64,000 nt of DNA from SCUN01 sp964343975. Its GTDB lineage: Bacteria > Acidobacteriota > Vicinamibacteria > Vicinamibacterales > SCN-69-37. Below are positions 34,497-42,184 of the stretch, piece by piece (position 1 is the first letter of the stretch; each line of letters opens with the position of its first letter). The notes under the pieces are model-generated. The model was not told the DNA's origin. It saw only the letters and a list, made by a program, of their open reading frames with translations, and searched no databases. The translations under genes were made by a program, and so were the position numbers. The stretch is from assembly GCA_964343975.1 (NCBI GenBank), contig CAYFLU010000002.1:1-64000 (forward strand), read 5' to 3'.

Positions 34497-35770
34497 ACAG
34501 GCCGGCGTTCGACGCGCTTATAGGATCGATTGAGGCCGTTGCCGGCCATCGGTTCACCCAAGCACTCCGTCATCATCCGCTCAGTGATGACATCGTGCTG
34601 CGATTGGCCACCCCAGAGGAGGTGCGCCGGGTAGTGGTGCCAGTTCGGCGCGACAGCGGTGCCCTGGAGATGCTCACCGCCTGGCGGGTCTGTCACTCCC
34701 GCGCGCTCGGTCCCAGCAAGGGCGGTGTGCGGTTCGCTGCGGACGTCAGCGAGTCGCAGTTACTGGCACTGGCCTTTCGCATCATGTTGAAATGCGCCGT
34801 CAATGGATTGCCGCATGGCGGTGCCGGTGGGGGCGTGGTCGTTGCGCCGCATACGCTCTCGCGCACCGAACGTGAGCAGGTAGCACGTCGGTACGTTGAT
34901 GCGCTCGGCGCGGCGGTGGCCGTCGACCGCGACATCCTGTCGCCAGACTTGGGGACCGATGCCGAAACCATGGCCTGGATGGCCGATCAGCACACGAAGG
35001 CCATTGGCGACTATCCCGCTGGCGCCATCAACGGGAAGCCCGTGGCACTCGGAGGTATACCGGGCCGGCCAGGGGCGACGGCCCGTGGCGCGTGGATCGT
35101 TCTTGACCAGGTGCTGCGCGCCGTCGAAGTGCGACCGAAAGGGCTGACTTTTGCGATACAGGGGTACGGCAGCGCGGGCGGGCATCTGGCCGTCTTGCTT
35201 GAGCGGCAGGGCCTGCGTCTCGTGGCCGCCGCGGACGGCAGCGGCGCCCTTAGTAACCCGGCGGGCCTGAATGCTGCCGCGCTGTGGGCGCATAAGCAGG
35301 CTGGCGGCCGGTTCAGTGATCTTCAGATGGCCGCGGCTCGACACGGCGCAGCGGTCGACGTACTGACCGCGGATGCCGACATCCTCATACCGGCGGCGAC
35401 GGACAACCAGATTACCGCCGGGCTCGCGTCCCGGCTTTCGGCGCGTTTCGTGCTGGAAATTGCGAATGGTCCCGTGGCATCCGATGCCGAGCCCGTGCTG
35501 GCATCGAGAGGGATTACCGTCATCCCGGATCTTGTGGCGAACGCCGGTGGCATAACGATGAGCCATTTCGAATGGCGGCAGAACCGCGAGGGCGCACGTT
35601 GGACGGAAGCCGACGCGCGTGAGCGGTTGGACGCGCGCATGGCGGACACGTCCCGAGCGTTGATCGACGCCGCGACGCGCCACGCCGTGCCCCTGGCCGT
35701 CGCTGCGCAACTTCTCGCGATCGATCGCCTTGAGCGCGTCCTACAGTCGTCGTTGGCTACGCTCAATTGA
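34493..35770 (+). CDS. Glutamate dehydrogenase homologue lacking the catalytic lysine
   Basis: A 425-residue protein of the Glu/Leu/Phe/Val dehydrogenase family. GPSKGGVRF at 73-81 and MLKCAV (Lys100) match the substrate-binding lysines, SPDLGTD (Asp152) the catalytic aspartate, and IQGYGSAGG the NAD(P) loop. However, the invariant GGxKGG is GGAGGG here: residue 112 is Gly (codon ggt within 34802-34846), so the lysine that polarises the substrate in known enzymes is missing. It is therefore unlikely to be a normal glutamate dehydrogenase; it may act on another amino or keto acid, or be non-catalytic. It is located in the acyl-carrier module, far from housekeeping nitrogen genes. Confidence 0.82.
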   Translation: MNRPAFDALIGSIEAVAGHRFTQALRHHPLSDDIVLRLATPEEVRRVVVPVRRDSGALEMLTAWRVCHSRALGPSKGGVRFAADVSESQLLALAFRIMLKCAVNGLPHGGAGGGVVVAPHTLSRTEREQVARRYVDALGAAVAVDRDILSPDLGTDAETMAWMADQHTKAIGDYPAGAINGKPVALGGIPGRPGATARGAWIVLDQVLRAVEVRPKGLTFAIQGYGSAGGHLAVLLERQGLRLVAAADGSGALSNPAGLNAAALWAHKQAGGRFSDLQMAAARHGAAVDVLTADADILIPAATDNQITAGLASRLSARFVLEIANGPVASDAEPVLASRGITVIPDLVANAGGITMSHFEWRQNREGARWTEADARERLDARMADTSRALIDAATRHAVPLAVAAQLLAIDRLERVLQSSLATLN

Positions 35771-35784
35771 CGACGTCATTCACT

Positions 35785-37905
35785 ATGTCCAAGCTCTTCT
35801 ATCTGCATTCCGACCTGCCCGGCCTTCGAGACGCGGTGACCGCCGATTACGGCGTGGCCTTTGTTGGTGACGCGCGCGACCCCGACAGGCTTGAGCCTTT
35901 GGAGCTCGCGGCATTCACGATTCGGCTGGCGCGAAAGCTCGGTGTGCTCCCGACGGTGCCGTATGCAGCGACGCGCTTGCCGTACAGCGACGACAACGAC
36001 AATGTCGTTTTCGATGCGCCGCTCGCAACGTTGGTGGCGGGGCGTCGGGTGCAGTACCTGCGCGGCTGGAAGGCCTACGCCAGTTGTGTCAAGTGCTACA
36101 ACGCGCTCGGACTCATGGGCGAACACGTCCTGCGTGAATTGCGCCGGTTGCGGGCCTCGACGATTGAGGAGCGTCGCGCGCACGTGCACGCCTTCGTGCG
36201 GTCGAGGTCGCGCACCGAGGCCGGCGGCGCCATCCGGCCCCTGTTCGACGAGGATGCAGTGGGCCGGCTGACGCCGGGCCAACTCGATCACGTCGACCTA
36301 GAGGCGGTTGCGATCTGGAGGACCTTCTCGCGTCGGCCCATAGTGTGTTCGACGTCGTCGAACATGGGGATCTCCCTGCATCAAGCACTGCGCTTCATGC
36401 AGGCCACCGCGGTCGACGTTGCGGGCCGGCGCGGCACCGTGCTGAACGGTGATGAAGGCCGCCTGATCATCTGGTGTCCAGACGAACAGGCTGACTTCAT
36501 GAATCCGGAGAAGACCGAGCACCTGCGGTCCCTTGAGACCGAGCAGCCGCCGCTGACGGTGCTGCATACGTACATCAACCGCAAGCAACGGGATCCCGGC
36601 GCACTCCGTGACGCGTTGGAAGCCGGCGGCTACTTCTTCCCGACAAATCCGCAGAGTGCGGACGAGATGCAGAACCTGCTCGCCAATGCGCTCGGCGACA
36701 TGGCCAAGCAACGCCGCTCCACCACTGCGGATCTGCTCGCCGATGCCAACGTCCGAGACACACTGGCGTCGCTTGGCTGCATCGTCGACGGCGGACACGT
36801 GGTCGTGCGAAGCGGGGTCGAGGGTGGGCTTTATGGCCTGATGGCGGCATACCTTTTGATGCTTGAGGAGACGTTGCCGCGCCACGACGCGTCGGCCTTG
36901 TCAACGTGGAATCAGGCGTCGATCGGCGCGGCCTTGGCCGCGGCGATTTTGGCGGATCGGCAGCTGCGGGGCTTCGCTGATTTGCCGGCTTCGACACGGG
37001 ACGCCGTGGCCGACGCGTGTCCGGGGCTGGCTGCGGCGCTTGGAGAACGGCGCCTCGGCTTGGACGTGGATACACAGATTCATGGCGTGTTCGATCTGGC
37101 GAACCTGCAGTCGTTGGGACAGCTCCTGGGCGTCGTCGTTGAGCGCCACCTGTCAGGACGGGGCACGGCGTTTGTCGGTTTGGGGTCGAGTTCATACTCG
37201 AACGGCAATCGCTGCTACGAGATCCTCCGAGACAGCTTCACGCAAGGCGGCCCCTTTCGTGGCCGCGATGGGTTTCACCCGGCCACGCATACGCTCAATC
37301 CCGTTGCGCAGGCGCTGGTGTACGCCGATGATTTGCGGCGCGCGAGTCGTCATCCGCGCTTCGCTTCGCTCGCCTCGGAGGCGCGCCTGACGTGGCTGAT
37401 GCAACACGCACGCAAACCGGAGCCCGCGGGCGCTGCCGCGATGGCTGGCTACCTGCTGACGCGACTCGATGCCGGCACGCTCTCCCTTGCTGAGGTTGCC
37501 GCGACGCTCCGGTTGTCGGGCTTCGATGCCTCACGATTCCTCGAGTTTGCGGGTTTCAGCCAGAGCGTCCAAGGCACAAATTGGTTCCTGCAGGAGGCGA
37601 CGGAAGAGGGCGCCTTCATGGAGGGACTCGCCCGGATCACCCTGCAACTGCTGGAGCTCGATATCACCGAACTCCTTTCCTTGGCGGCGCGCGAGCGAAC
37701 GACGAGCGCGGAACGCTACCGGCAATCGCCGATTGATCCCGCGCCCTTCGAAGCGCGTCATCCGATCGTCACCATCTACCTGACCGGCGACAACACACGC
37801 CAGCCACGCGCCAAGCTGGTCGCGGCCATCTACGCAGACGCGCTGCGCCATCAGGCCGCGCTCGACGAACTCGTGGGGGGGGCGTATGCTGAACTCCTCG
37901 TCTGA
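35785..37905 (+). CDS. Orphan protein of 706 residues
   Basis: I recognise no family. It is soluble, without signal peptide or membrane segments, and has the following visible landmarks: YASCVKCYNAL with two cysteines near residues 93-97, an Arg/Glu-rich helical region (110-150), an IVCSTSSNMGISLHQAL segment near 190-206, a helical Ala-rich middle (320-440) and GLGSSSYSNGNRCYE near 470-484. The cysteines and the serine-rich loop could be catalytic, but this is a guess. It lies directly after the dehydrogenase homologue and overlaps the AMP ligase by 20 bases. A TTG at 35767, overlapping the preceding stop, is an alternative start; neither has a clear ribosome binding site. Confidence 0.6.
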   Translation: MSKLFYLHSDLPGLRDAVTADYGVAFVGDARDPDRLEPLELAAFTIRLARKLGVLPTVPYAATRLPYSDDNDNVVFDAPLATLVAGRRVQYLRGWKAYASCVKCYNALGLMGEHVLRELRRLRASTIEERRAHVHAFVRSRSRTEAGGAIRPLFDEDAVGRLTPGQLDHVDLEAVAIWRTFSRRPIVCSTSSNMGISLHQALRFMQATAVDVAGRRGTVLNGDEGRLIIWCPDEQADFMNPEKTEHLRSLETEQPPLTVLHTYINRKQRDPGALRDALEAGGYFFPTNPQSADEMQNLLANALGDMAKQRRSTTADLLADANVRDTLASLGCIVDGGHVVVRSGVEGGLYGLMAAYLLMLEETLPRHDASALSTWNQASIGAALAAAILADRQLRGFADLPASTRDAVADACPGLAAALGERRLGLDVDTQIHGVFDLANLQSLGQLLGVVVERHLSGRGTAFVGLGSSSYSNGNRCYEILRDSFTQGGPFRGRDGFHPATHTLNPVAQALVYADDLRRASRHPRFASLASEARLTWLMQHARKPEPAGAAAMAGYLLTRLDAGTLSLAEVAATLRLSGFDASRFLEFAGFSQSVQGTNWFLQEATEEGAFMEGLARITLQLLELDITELLSLAARERTTSAERYRQSPIDPAPFEARHPIVTIYLTGDNTRQPRAKLVAAIYADALRHQAALDELVGGAYAELLV

Positions 37906-39481
37906 GACTACGCTGGTGCGGCAGATCGCCGCGGTGTTTGCCCGCGAGCGCGATCGCACGTTCCTCGTCGAGTCGATGACAGGGCGCAGCTGGACGTTCG
38001 GCGAGATGCATGCCTGGGCGGAGCGCGCCGCTGCTATGCTGCGTCAGCAGGGCGTGAAGGCGGGCGACCGCGTCGCACTGCTTCTGGCCAACTCAGCGGA
38101 ATTCGTCAGCCTGTATTTTGGCTGCCTGTTCATCGGGGCCGTCGCCGTTCCGGTGAATCAGTCGCTGCACCCGTCCGACATGCGGTACATCCTGTCGCAT
38201 TCAGGCGCGAGGCTGCTGTTGTTCTCGAGAACTACCCGGGCGATCCTCCTGCAAGCCACCGAAGGGCTGAGTTCTCTGCGTCAGGTGCGCGTGATGCTCG
38301 GGCAGGAACAGAGCTTCCACCCGGAGGACGTGGAGGAAACTTGGAACCACGAAACGGGCTCAACTGATCCGGATCTAGAACCGCTGGAAGGCGTCGTTGA
38401 TGGCGCCCCGCTGCTCATCCTCTATACCTCCGGTACGACGGGACGCCCGAAAGGCGTTGTGCACAGTGTGCGGTCGGAGTTCGGAAACGCTGTGGTGTTT
38501 AACGCGGCAATGGGTTTCGAGCCGACCGATCGTTTCCTGCACTTGTGGCCGATGGCGTACAGCAGTGGCTACTTGAACGCGCTCATGTCGCCGTTCATGG
38601 CCGGCGCGAGTGTCGTTCTCACGCCGGCCTTTGCGGCGCAGACGATCCTCACATTCTGGAGACCCGTCGTGGAGCACGGCGTGAATACGCTGTGGTTGTC
38701 GCCCACTATGATGGCGGCGCTGGTGCGCATGGACCGGGATGATGCCGGAGGGACGTACTGTCGGTCGCATGTCAGGTCCGTGTGTGCCGGCACGGCGCCC
38801 CTCCCGTTGAAACTGAAACGTGAGTTCGAAGACAAATACGGCGTCGAAGTGTTCGAGAGCTATGGATTGTCGGAACTTCTGATCATCAGCGCCAACGTTC
38901 CACGCTGTCCGCGGCGCGCGGATTCGGTGGGACGCGTGTTGGCTGGCGTGGAGCTTGCCGTCGCAGATGATCTGGGGGCGCGGCTCCCGCAGGGCCAGGA
39001 CGGCGAGATTCTCGTGCGCACTCCCTTCGCGATGTTGGGCTACGTCGCGCCCGACACGGGCGCGATTGAGCCGCTTGGCCCAGAAGACTGGTTCCCGACA
39101 GGGGACATTGGCCGACTCGCTGAAGATGGCAACCTGTTCATCACCGGACGCAAGAAGGACCTGATCATCCGGGGAGGGCAGAACCTCAGTCCGCGGGCGA
39201 TTCGCGATGTGTTGCTGCGTCATCCCTCTGTTGTGGATGCCATCGTCGTCGGACTCCCGCACGATTTCTACGGCGAGGAAGTGGCCGTCGCCTTGAAGTT
39301 GGCGCCCGGCGCGGAGCTGGCAGACGAGCAGCTTTCGATTCTGCAACATTGCCGGCAGCACCTGAGTCAGCCGGCCGTCCCGACGGTGATCAGACAGATT
39401 GACGAGTTTCCTACGGGACCGACCGGCAAGGTTTTGACAGCGGCGGTGCGCGCGTGGCTAGCTATAGGGCAGACGCCATGA
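37886..39481 (+). CDS. AMP-dependent acyl ligase (acyl-CoA/acyl-ACP synthetase)
   Basis: A 531-residue ANL-superfamily enzyme. LILYTSGTTGRPKG (about 177-190) is the P-loop, ESYGLSE (about 328-334) the aromatic/Tyr motif, TGDIGRLAEDGNLFITGRKKDLI (about 410-432) the hinge and GPTGKVLT (near 516) supplies the catalytic lysine. These enzymes adenylate a carboxylic acid and attach it to CoA or a carrier protein. With the ACP at 31151 it could load the acyl or aryl group that the AAC(3)-like protein transfers; substrate is inferred, not read. A G-rich stretch just upstream serves as ribosome binding site. It overlaps the cyclase gene by ATGA. Confidence 0.87.
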   Translation: MLNSSSETTLVRQIAAVFARERDRTFLVESMTGRSWTFGEMHAWAERAAAMLRQQGVKAGDRVALLLANSAEFVSLYFGCLFIGAVAVPVNQSLHPSDMRYILSHSGARLLLFSRTTRAILLQATEGLSSLRQVRVMLGQEQSFHPEDVEETWNHETGSTDPDLEPLEGVVDGAPLLILYTSGTTGRPKGVVHSVRSEFGNAVVFNAAMGFEPTDRFLHLWPMAYSSGYLNALMSPFMAGASVVLTPAFAAQTILTFWRPVVEHGVNTLWLSPTMMAALVRMDRDDAGGTYCRSHVRSVCAGTAPLPLKLKREFEDKYGVEVFESYGLSELLIISANVPRCPRRADSVGRVLAGVELAVADDLGARLPQGQDGEILVRTPFAMLGYVAPDTGAIEPLGPEDWFPTGDIGRLAEDGNLFITGRKKDLIIRGGQNLSPRAIRDVLLRHPSVVDAIVVGLPHDFYGEEVAVALKLAPGAELADEQLSILQHCRQHLSQPAVPTVIRQIDEFPTGPTGKVLTAAVRAWLAIGQTP

Positions 39482-40146
39482 CTCCGCGCATCATCGACCT
39501 CTCGTACGCCATTCATGAAGGCATGACGACCTACCCGGTGCACTGGCACTTGCCGGTGGAGATCACGCAGTTGGCGCGTCACGGCATCGAGAATCGCGAA
39601 ACCCGCAAGATCACGATGGGTACGCACTGCGGCACACACATCGATGCCCCACGCCACTTCATCCCTGGTGGGGGCACGGTCGACATGATTCCGCTCGATC
39701 TGCTGGTTGGGCCGGCGCGAGTGCTCGATATGACCCCGGTCGAGACGGCGAAGAAGTGCTACGACGTCGCCGACTTCGAGCACCGGTTGGGCGATGAGCG
39801 CCCGCTGCGACTGATCCTCCGATTCGACTGGAGCGACCACTGGGGCACGATGAAGTACTACACCGACCAGCCGTTCATCTCGGAGGCGGCGGCGCAGTGG
39901 CTGATCGATCGCGGCGTGCGGCTGCTCGCGATGGATACGCCGCAAGTGGATAGTCCTGACCACGGACGAACAGGCCCTAAGGACTCGCCGAATCACAAGA
40001 TCATGCTCGGGCAGGGCGCGTATTTTGTGGAGTACTGCACCAACCTCCGGTCCCTGTCGCAGACGCACGTGGAACTGGTCGTGTTGCCGCTCAATATCCT
40101 CGGATCGGATGGCGCACCCGCGCGCGTTGTGGCGATTGAGCGCTGA
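39478..40146 (+). CDS. Cyclase-family metallohydrolase (kynurenine formamidase-like)
   Basis: A 222-residue protein. The family motif HxGTHxDxPxH appears as MGTHCGTHIDAPRHF (about 44-58), whose histidines and aspartate bind zinc or manganese; a second conserved set DTPQVDSPDHG is near 154-164. Members hydrolyse N-formylkynurenine, isatin or cyclic esters and amides. In this module it may deformylate or open a ring in the acyl precursor, which is notable because a formyltransferase lies five kilobases upstream. Start ATG 39478; an upstream in-frame ATG (39454) lies inside the ligase gene and adds eight residues. Confidence 0.82.
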   Translation: MTPRIIDLSYAIHEGMTTYPVHWHLPVEITQLARHGIENRETRKITMGTHCGTHIDAPRHFIPGGGTVDMIPLDLLVGPARVLDMTPVETAKKCYDVADFEHRLGDERPLRLILRFDWSDHWGTMKYYTDQPFISEAAAQWLIDRGVRLLAMDTPQVDSPDHGRTGPKDSPNHKIMLGQGAYFVEYCTNLRSLSQTHVELVVLPLNILGSDGAPARVVAIER

Positions 40147-40167
40147 TCGGCATCGGAATCCCCGGCC

Positions 40168-40980
40168 ATGAAGAAGGACTACATCACCGTTGGCGACGCG
40201 GCGCTCGCCGACGACGAAACCCGTTTCGTCGAAGCGTTCTGGACGAAGAACTGGCAGGCCAACCAGACGGGCCCCGACCTGTCGTCGATTCTGTCGCGCG
40301 AGGAGTATCGCCGGATGAAGCCGTTTCTGGACCGGTTGCCCAAGGGCAGCCGAATCCTCGACGGCGGATGCGGCCTCGGTGAGTGGACCGTCTTTCTTGG
40401 ACAGCAGGGCTTCGACACGGTGGGACTCGACCTCAGCGCGGAGACCGTCGCCTTGCTGAACTCCCGCTTTCCGTCACTGTCCTTCGTCCGGGGAGACATC
40501 CGGCAGACGACGTTTGCGGATGGGTCGTTTGCGGCCTGTTTTGCCTGGGGTACCTTTGAGCACTTCGAGAACGGCCTTGCCGATTGTCTGAATGAGGTGC
40601 ATCGGCTGTTGCCGCCCGGCGGCTTCCTGTTCATGACGGTGCCGTTCCAGAACTGGCGCCACGTGGTGCGCGAGGCCGGTTCGCTCGAGCGATGGGACAC
40701 GAACTTCGATCCGGCCGCCGGCTACCGACAGCCCCACCGGTTCTATCAGTGGCGGTTCACGCGTCAGGAATTGCGACGCGAATTGGAACTGCGCGGGTTT
40801 CGCGTGCATGAGGTCGTTCCGGTTGGCAAGGACGCCGGCGTCGGGCGTTGGCTACAGTGGGATTTCCGGATTGCGAAGAAGGGCACGCGCGCGTTCGGCG
40901 TGGCGCGACGGATCTTCTCCCGACTCCTGCCGGCGTCGTATATCAGTCACATGTTGTTTGCCGTCGCGGAGCGCCGGTGA
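40168..40980 (+). CDS. Class I SAM methyltransferase
   Basis: A 270-residue protein. RILDGGCGLGEWTVFL (about 62-77) is the SAM loop, VGLDLSAETVALL (86-98) the acidic strand, FAWGTFEHFENG (about 126-137) and LLPPGGFLFMTVPF (about 149-162) complete the fold. EAFWTKNWQAN near the N-terminus is characteristic of methyltransferases found in LPS or capsule clusters. It is preceded by a 21-base gap and followed by a 46-base gap, the largest in the plus-strand run, so transcription or translation control could differ at this point. Confidence 0.83.
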   Translation: MKKDYITVGDAALADDETRFVEAFWTKNWQANQTGPDLSSILSREEYRRMKPFLDRLPKGSRILDGGCGLGEWTVFLGQQGFDTVGLDLSAETVALLNSRFPSLSFVRGDIRQTTFADGSFAACFAWGTFEHFENGLADCLNEVHRLLPPGGFLFMTVPFQNWRHVVREAGSLERWDTNFDPAAGYRQPHRFYQWRFTRQELRRELELRGFRVHEVVPVGKDAGVGRWLQWDFRIAKKGTRAFGVARRIFSRLLPASYISHMLFAVAERR

Positions 40981-41026
40981 CGATCCCTGCCGCAGGCGCG
41001 GCGGGTGACTGCGCGGGATCCCGAGC

Positions 41027-42175
41027 GTGATTGCCGAGGTTCGGACGTTCACATCCCAGAGCGGCCCCGACGAGTACTTCTTGGCGCTCGAGGGCCTGGC
41101 GGGTGCCGGACGGTTTGAGGCACAGGTCGAGCATTTGGCGGCACAGTATCGCGATCTGCTGGCCGCACGCGGCCTCGCTCCGACGACGGCCGTGTTCCAC
41201 CGCGTGTTCGTCAGTGACTCACTGAACCAGCATGAGACCAAGGCGTTGGCAGCCTTTCGCGACATCGACGGCAGCCCCGTCGCGTGTTCGTTCATCCAGC
41301 AGCCGCCGCTCTCCGGCGGCAAGATCGCGCTGCTCGCGTACCACATCGCCGACCCGGCGATGCGGAAGGTACGCCTCGATCCGCACCATGTCTTGGTGGA
41401 GCGAGGCGGCGCCCGCTATTTGTGGAGCACCGGCTTGGCGTCGCCGGCGACATCCGCGGTCACGATTGCGGCCGATGCCCAGACCCGGGATGTGTTCGGA
41501 CAGCTCCAGCGCCAATTGACGCAGTGCGGCGCGGCCCTGGCACCGCATTGCCAGCGGACGTGGCTGTTTGCCAAGGACGTGGACGTCTTTTACGAGGGCA
41601 TGGTGCGTGCGCGGACGGCGCTCTTCGCGGCGTCGGGCCTCACGCCGGAGACCCACTACATTTCCAGCACCGGCATCGAAGGCGCCGGTGCTCATCCCTT
41701 CGCCGTCATCACTATGGACGCGTATTCGTGCCTGGATATCACGCCAGCGCAGGTGTCGTACTTGCACTCGGACGACATGCTCTGCCGGACGGATCGGTAT
41801 CAAGTGACGTTCGAACGAGGCACGTGTCTCGACTACGCGGATCGTCGTCACTTGTTGATCTCGGGGACGGCCAGCATCGACGCGGACGGTCAGACGCTCC
41901 ATGAAGGTGATGTGATGCGGCAGTGTGACCGCGCGCTCGACAACGTCGCCGCGCTGCTCGCGTCACGCGGCGCCGGGCTCGCGGATCTGCAATACGTGAT
42001 CGTGTATCTTCGCGACGCCTCCGACTACGATCAGATCCGGCGCCGGCTCTCGAACGTGTGTAATCACGTGCCGATGGTGATCGTGCAGGGCGCGGTGTGC
42101 CGGCCCGCCTGGTTGATCGAAATCGAGGGTGTCGCGATGGTCGGGAACAACGATCCGTCGTTGCCGCGGTTCTGA
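41027..42175 (+). CDS. Chorismatase-like protein (FkbO/Hyg5 type, Rid-like fold)
   Basis: A 382-residue protein with two Rid/YjgF-like halves. The C-terminal half (LLISGTASID near 283-292, GDVMRQCDRALDNVAALL near 301-318, VIVYLRDASDYDQI near 328-341, AVCRPAWLIEIEGVAM near 357-372) follows the pattern of FkbO/Hyg5/XanB2 chorismatases, in which the Cys-Arg and the Glu of the last motif line the active site. Such enzymes hydrolyse chorismate to 3- or 4-hydroxybenzoate or a dihydroxycyclohexadiene acid. This would give the acid that the AMP ligase could activate. Assignment is by pattern only; a Rid-type deaminase is the alternative. Start GTG 41027. Confidence 0.65.
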   Translation: MIAEVRTFTSQSGPDEYFLALEGLAGAGRFEAQVEHLAAQYRDLLAARGLAPTTAVFHRVFVSDSLNQHETKALAAFRDIDGSPVACSFIQQPPLSGGKIALLAYHIADPAMRKVRLDPHHVLVERGGARYLWSTGLASPATSAVTIAADAQTRDVFGQLQRQLTQCGAALAPHCQRTWLFAKDVDVFYEGMVRARTALFAASGLTPETHYISSTGIEGAGAHPFAVITMDAYSCLDITPAQVSYLHSDDMLCRTDRYQVTFERGTCLDYADRRHLLISGTASIDADGQTLHEGDVMRQCDRALDNVAALLASRGAGLADLQYVIVYLRDASDYDQIRRRLSNVCNHVPMVIVQGAVCRPAWLIEIEGVAMVGNNDPSLPRF

Positions 42176-42184
42176 GGCCACTGC

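Noticed and set aside
34493..35770. Housekeeping glutamate dehydrogenase
   Set aside because: The catalytic lysine is missing and the gene is embedded in a biosynthetic module.
40981..41026. Possible small hairpin (CCGC/GCGG stem) in the largest gap
   Set aside because: The stem is only about five base pairs with no U-run; in such GC-rich sequence this is expected by chance.
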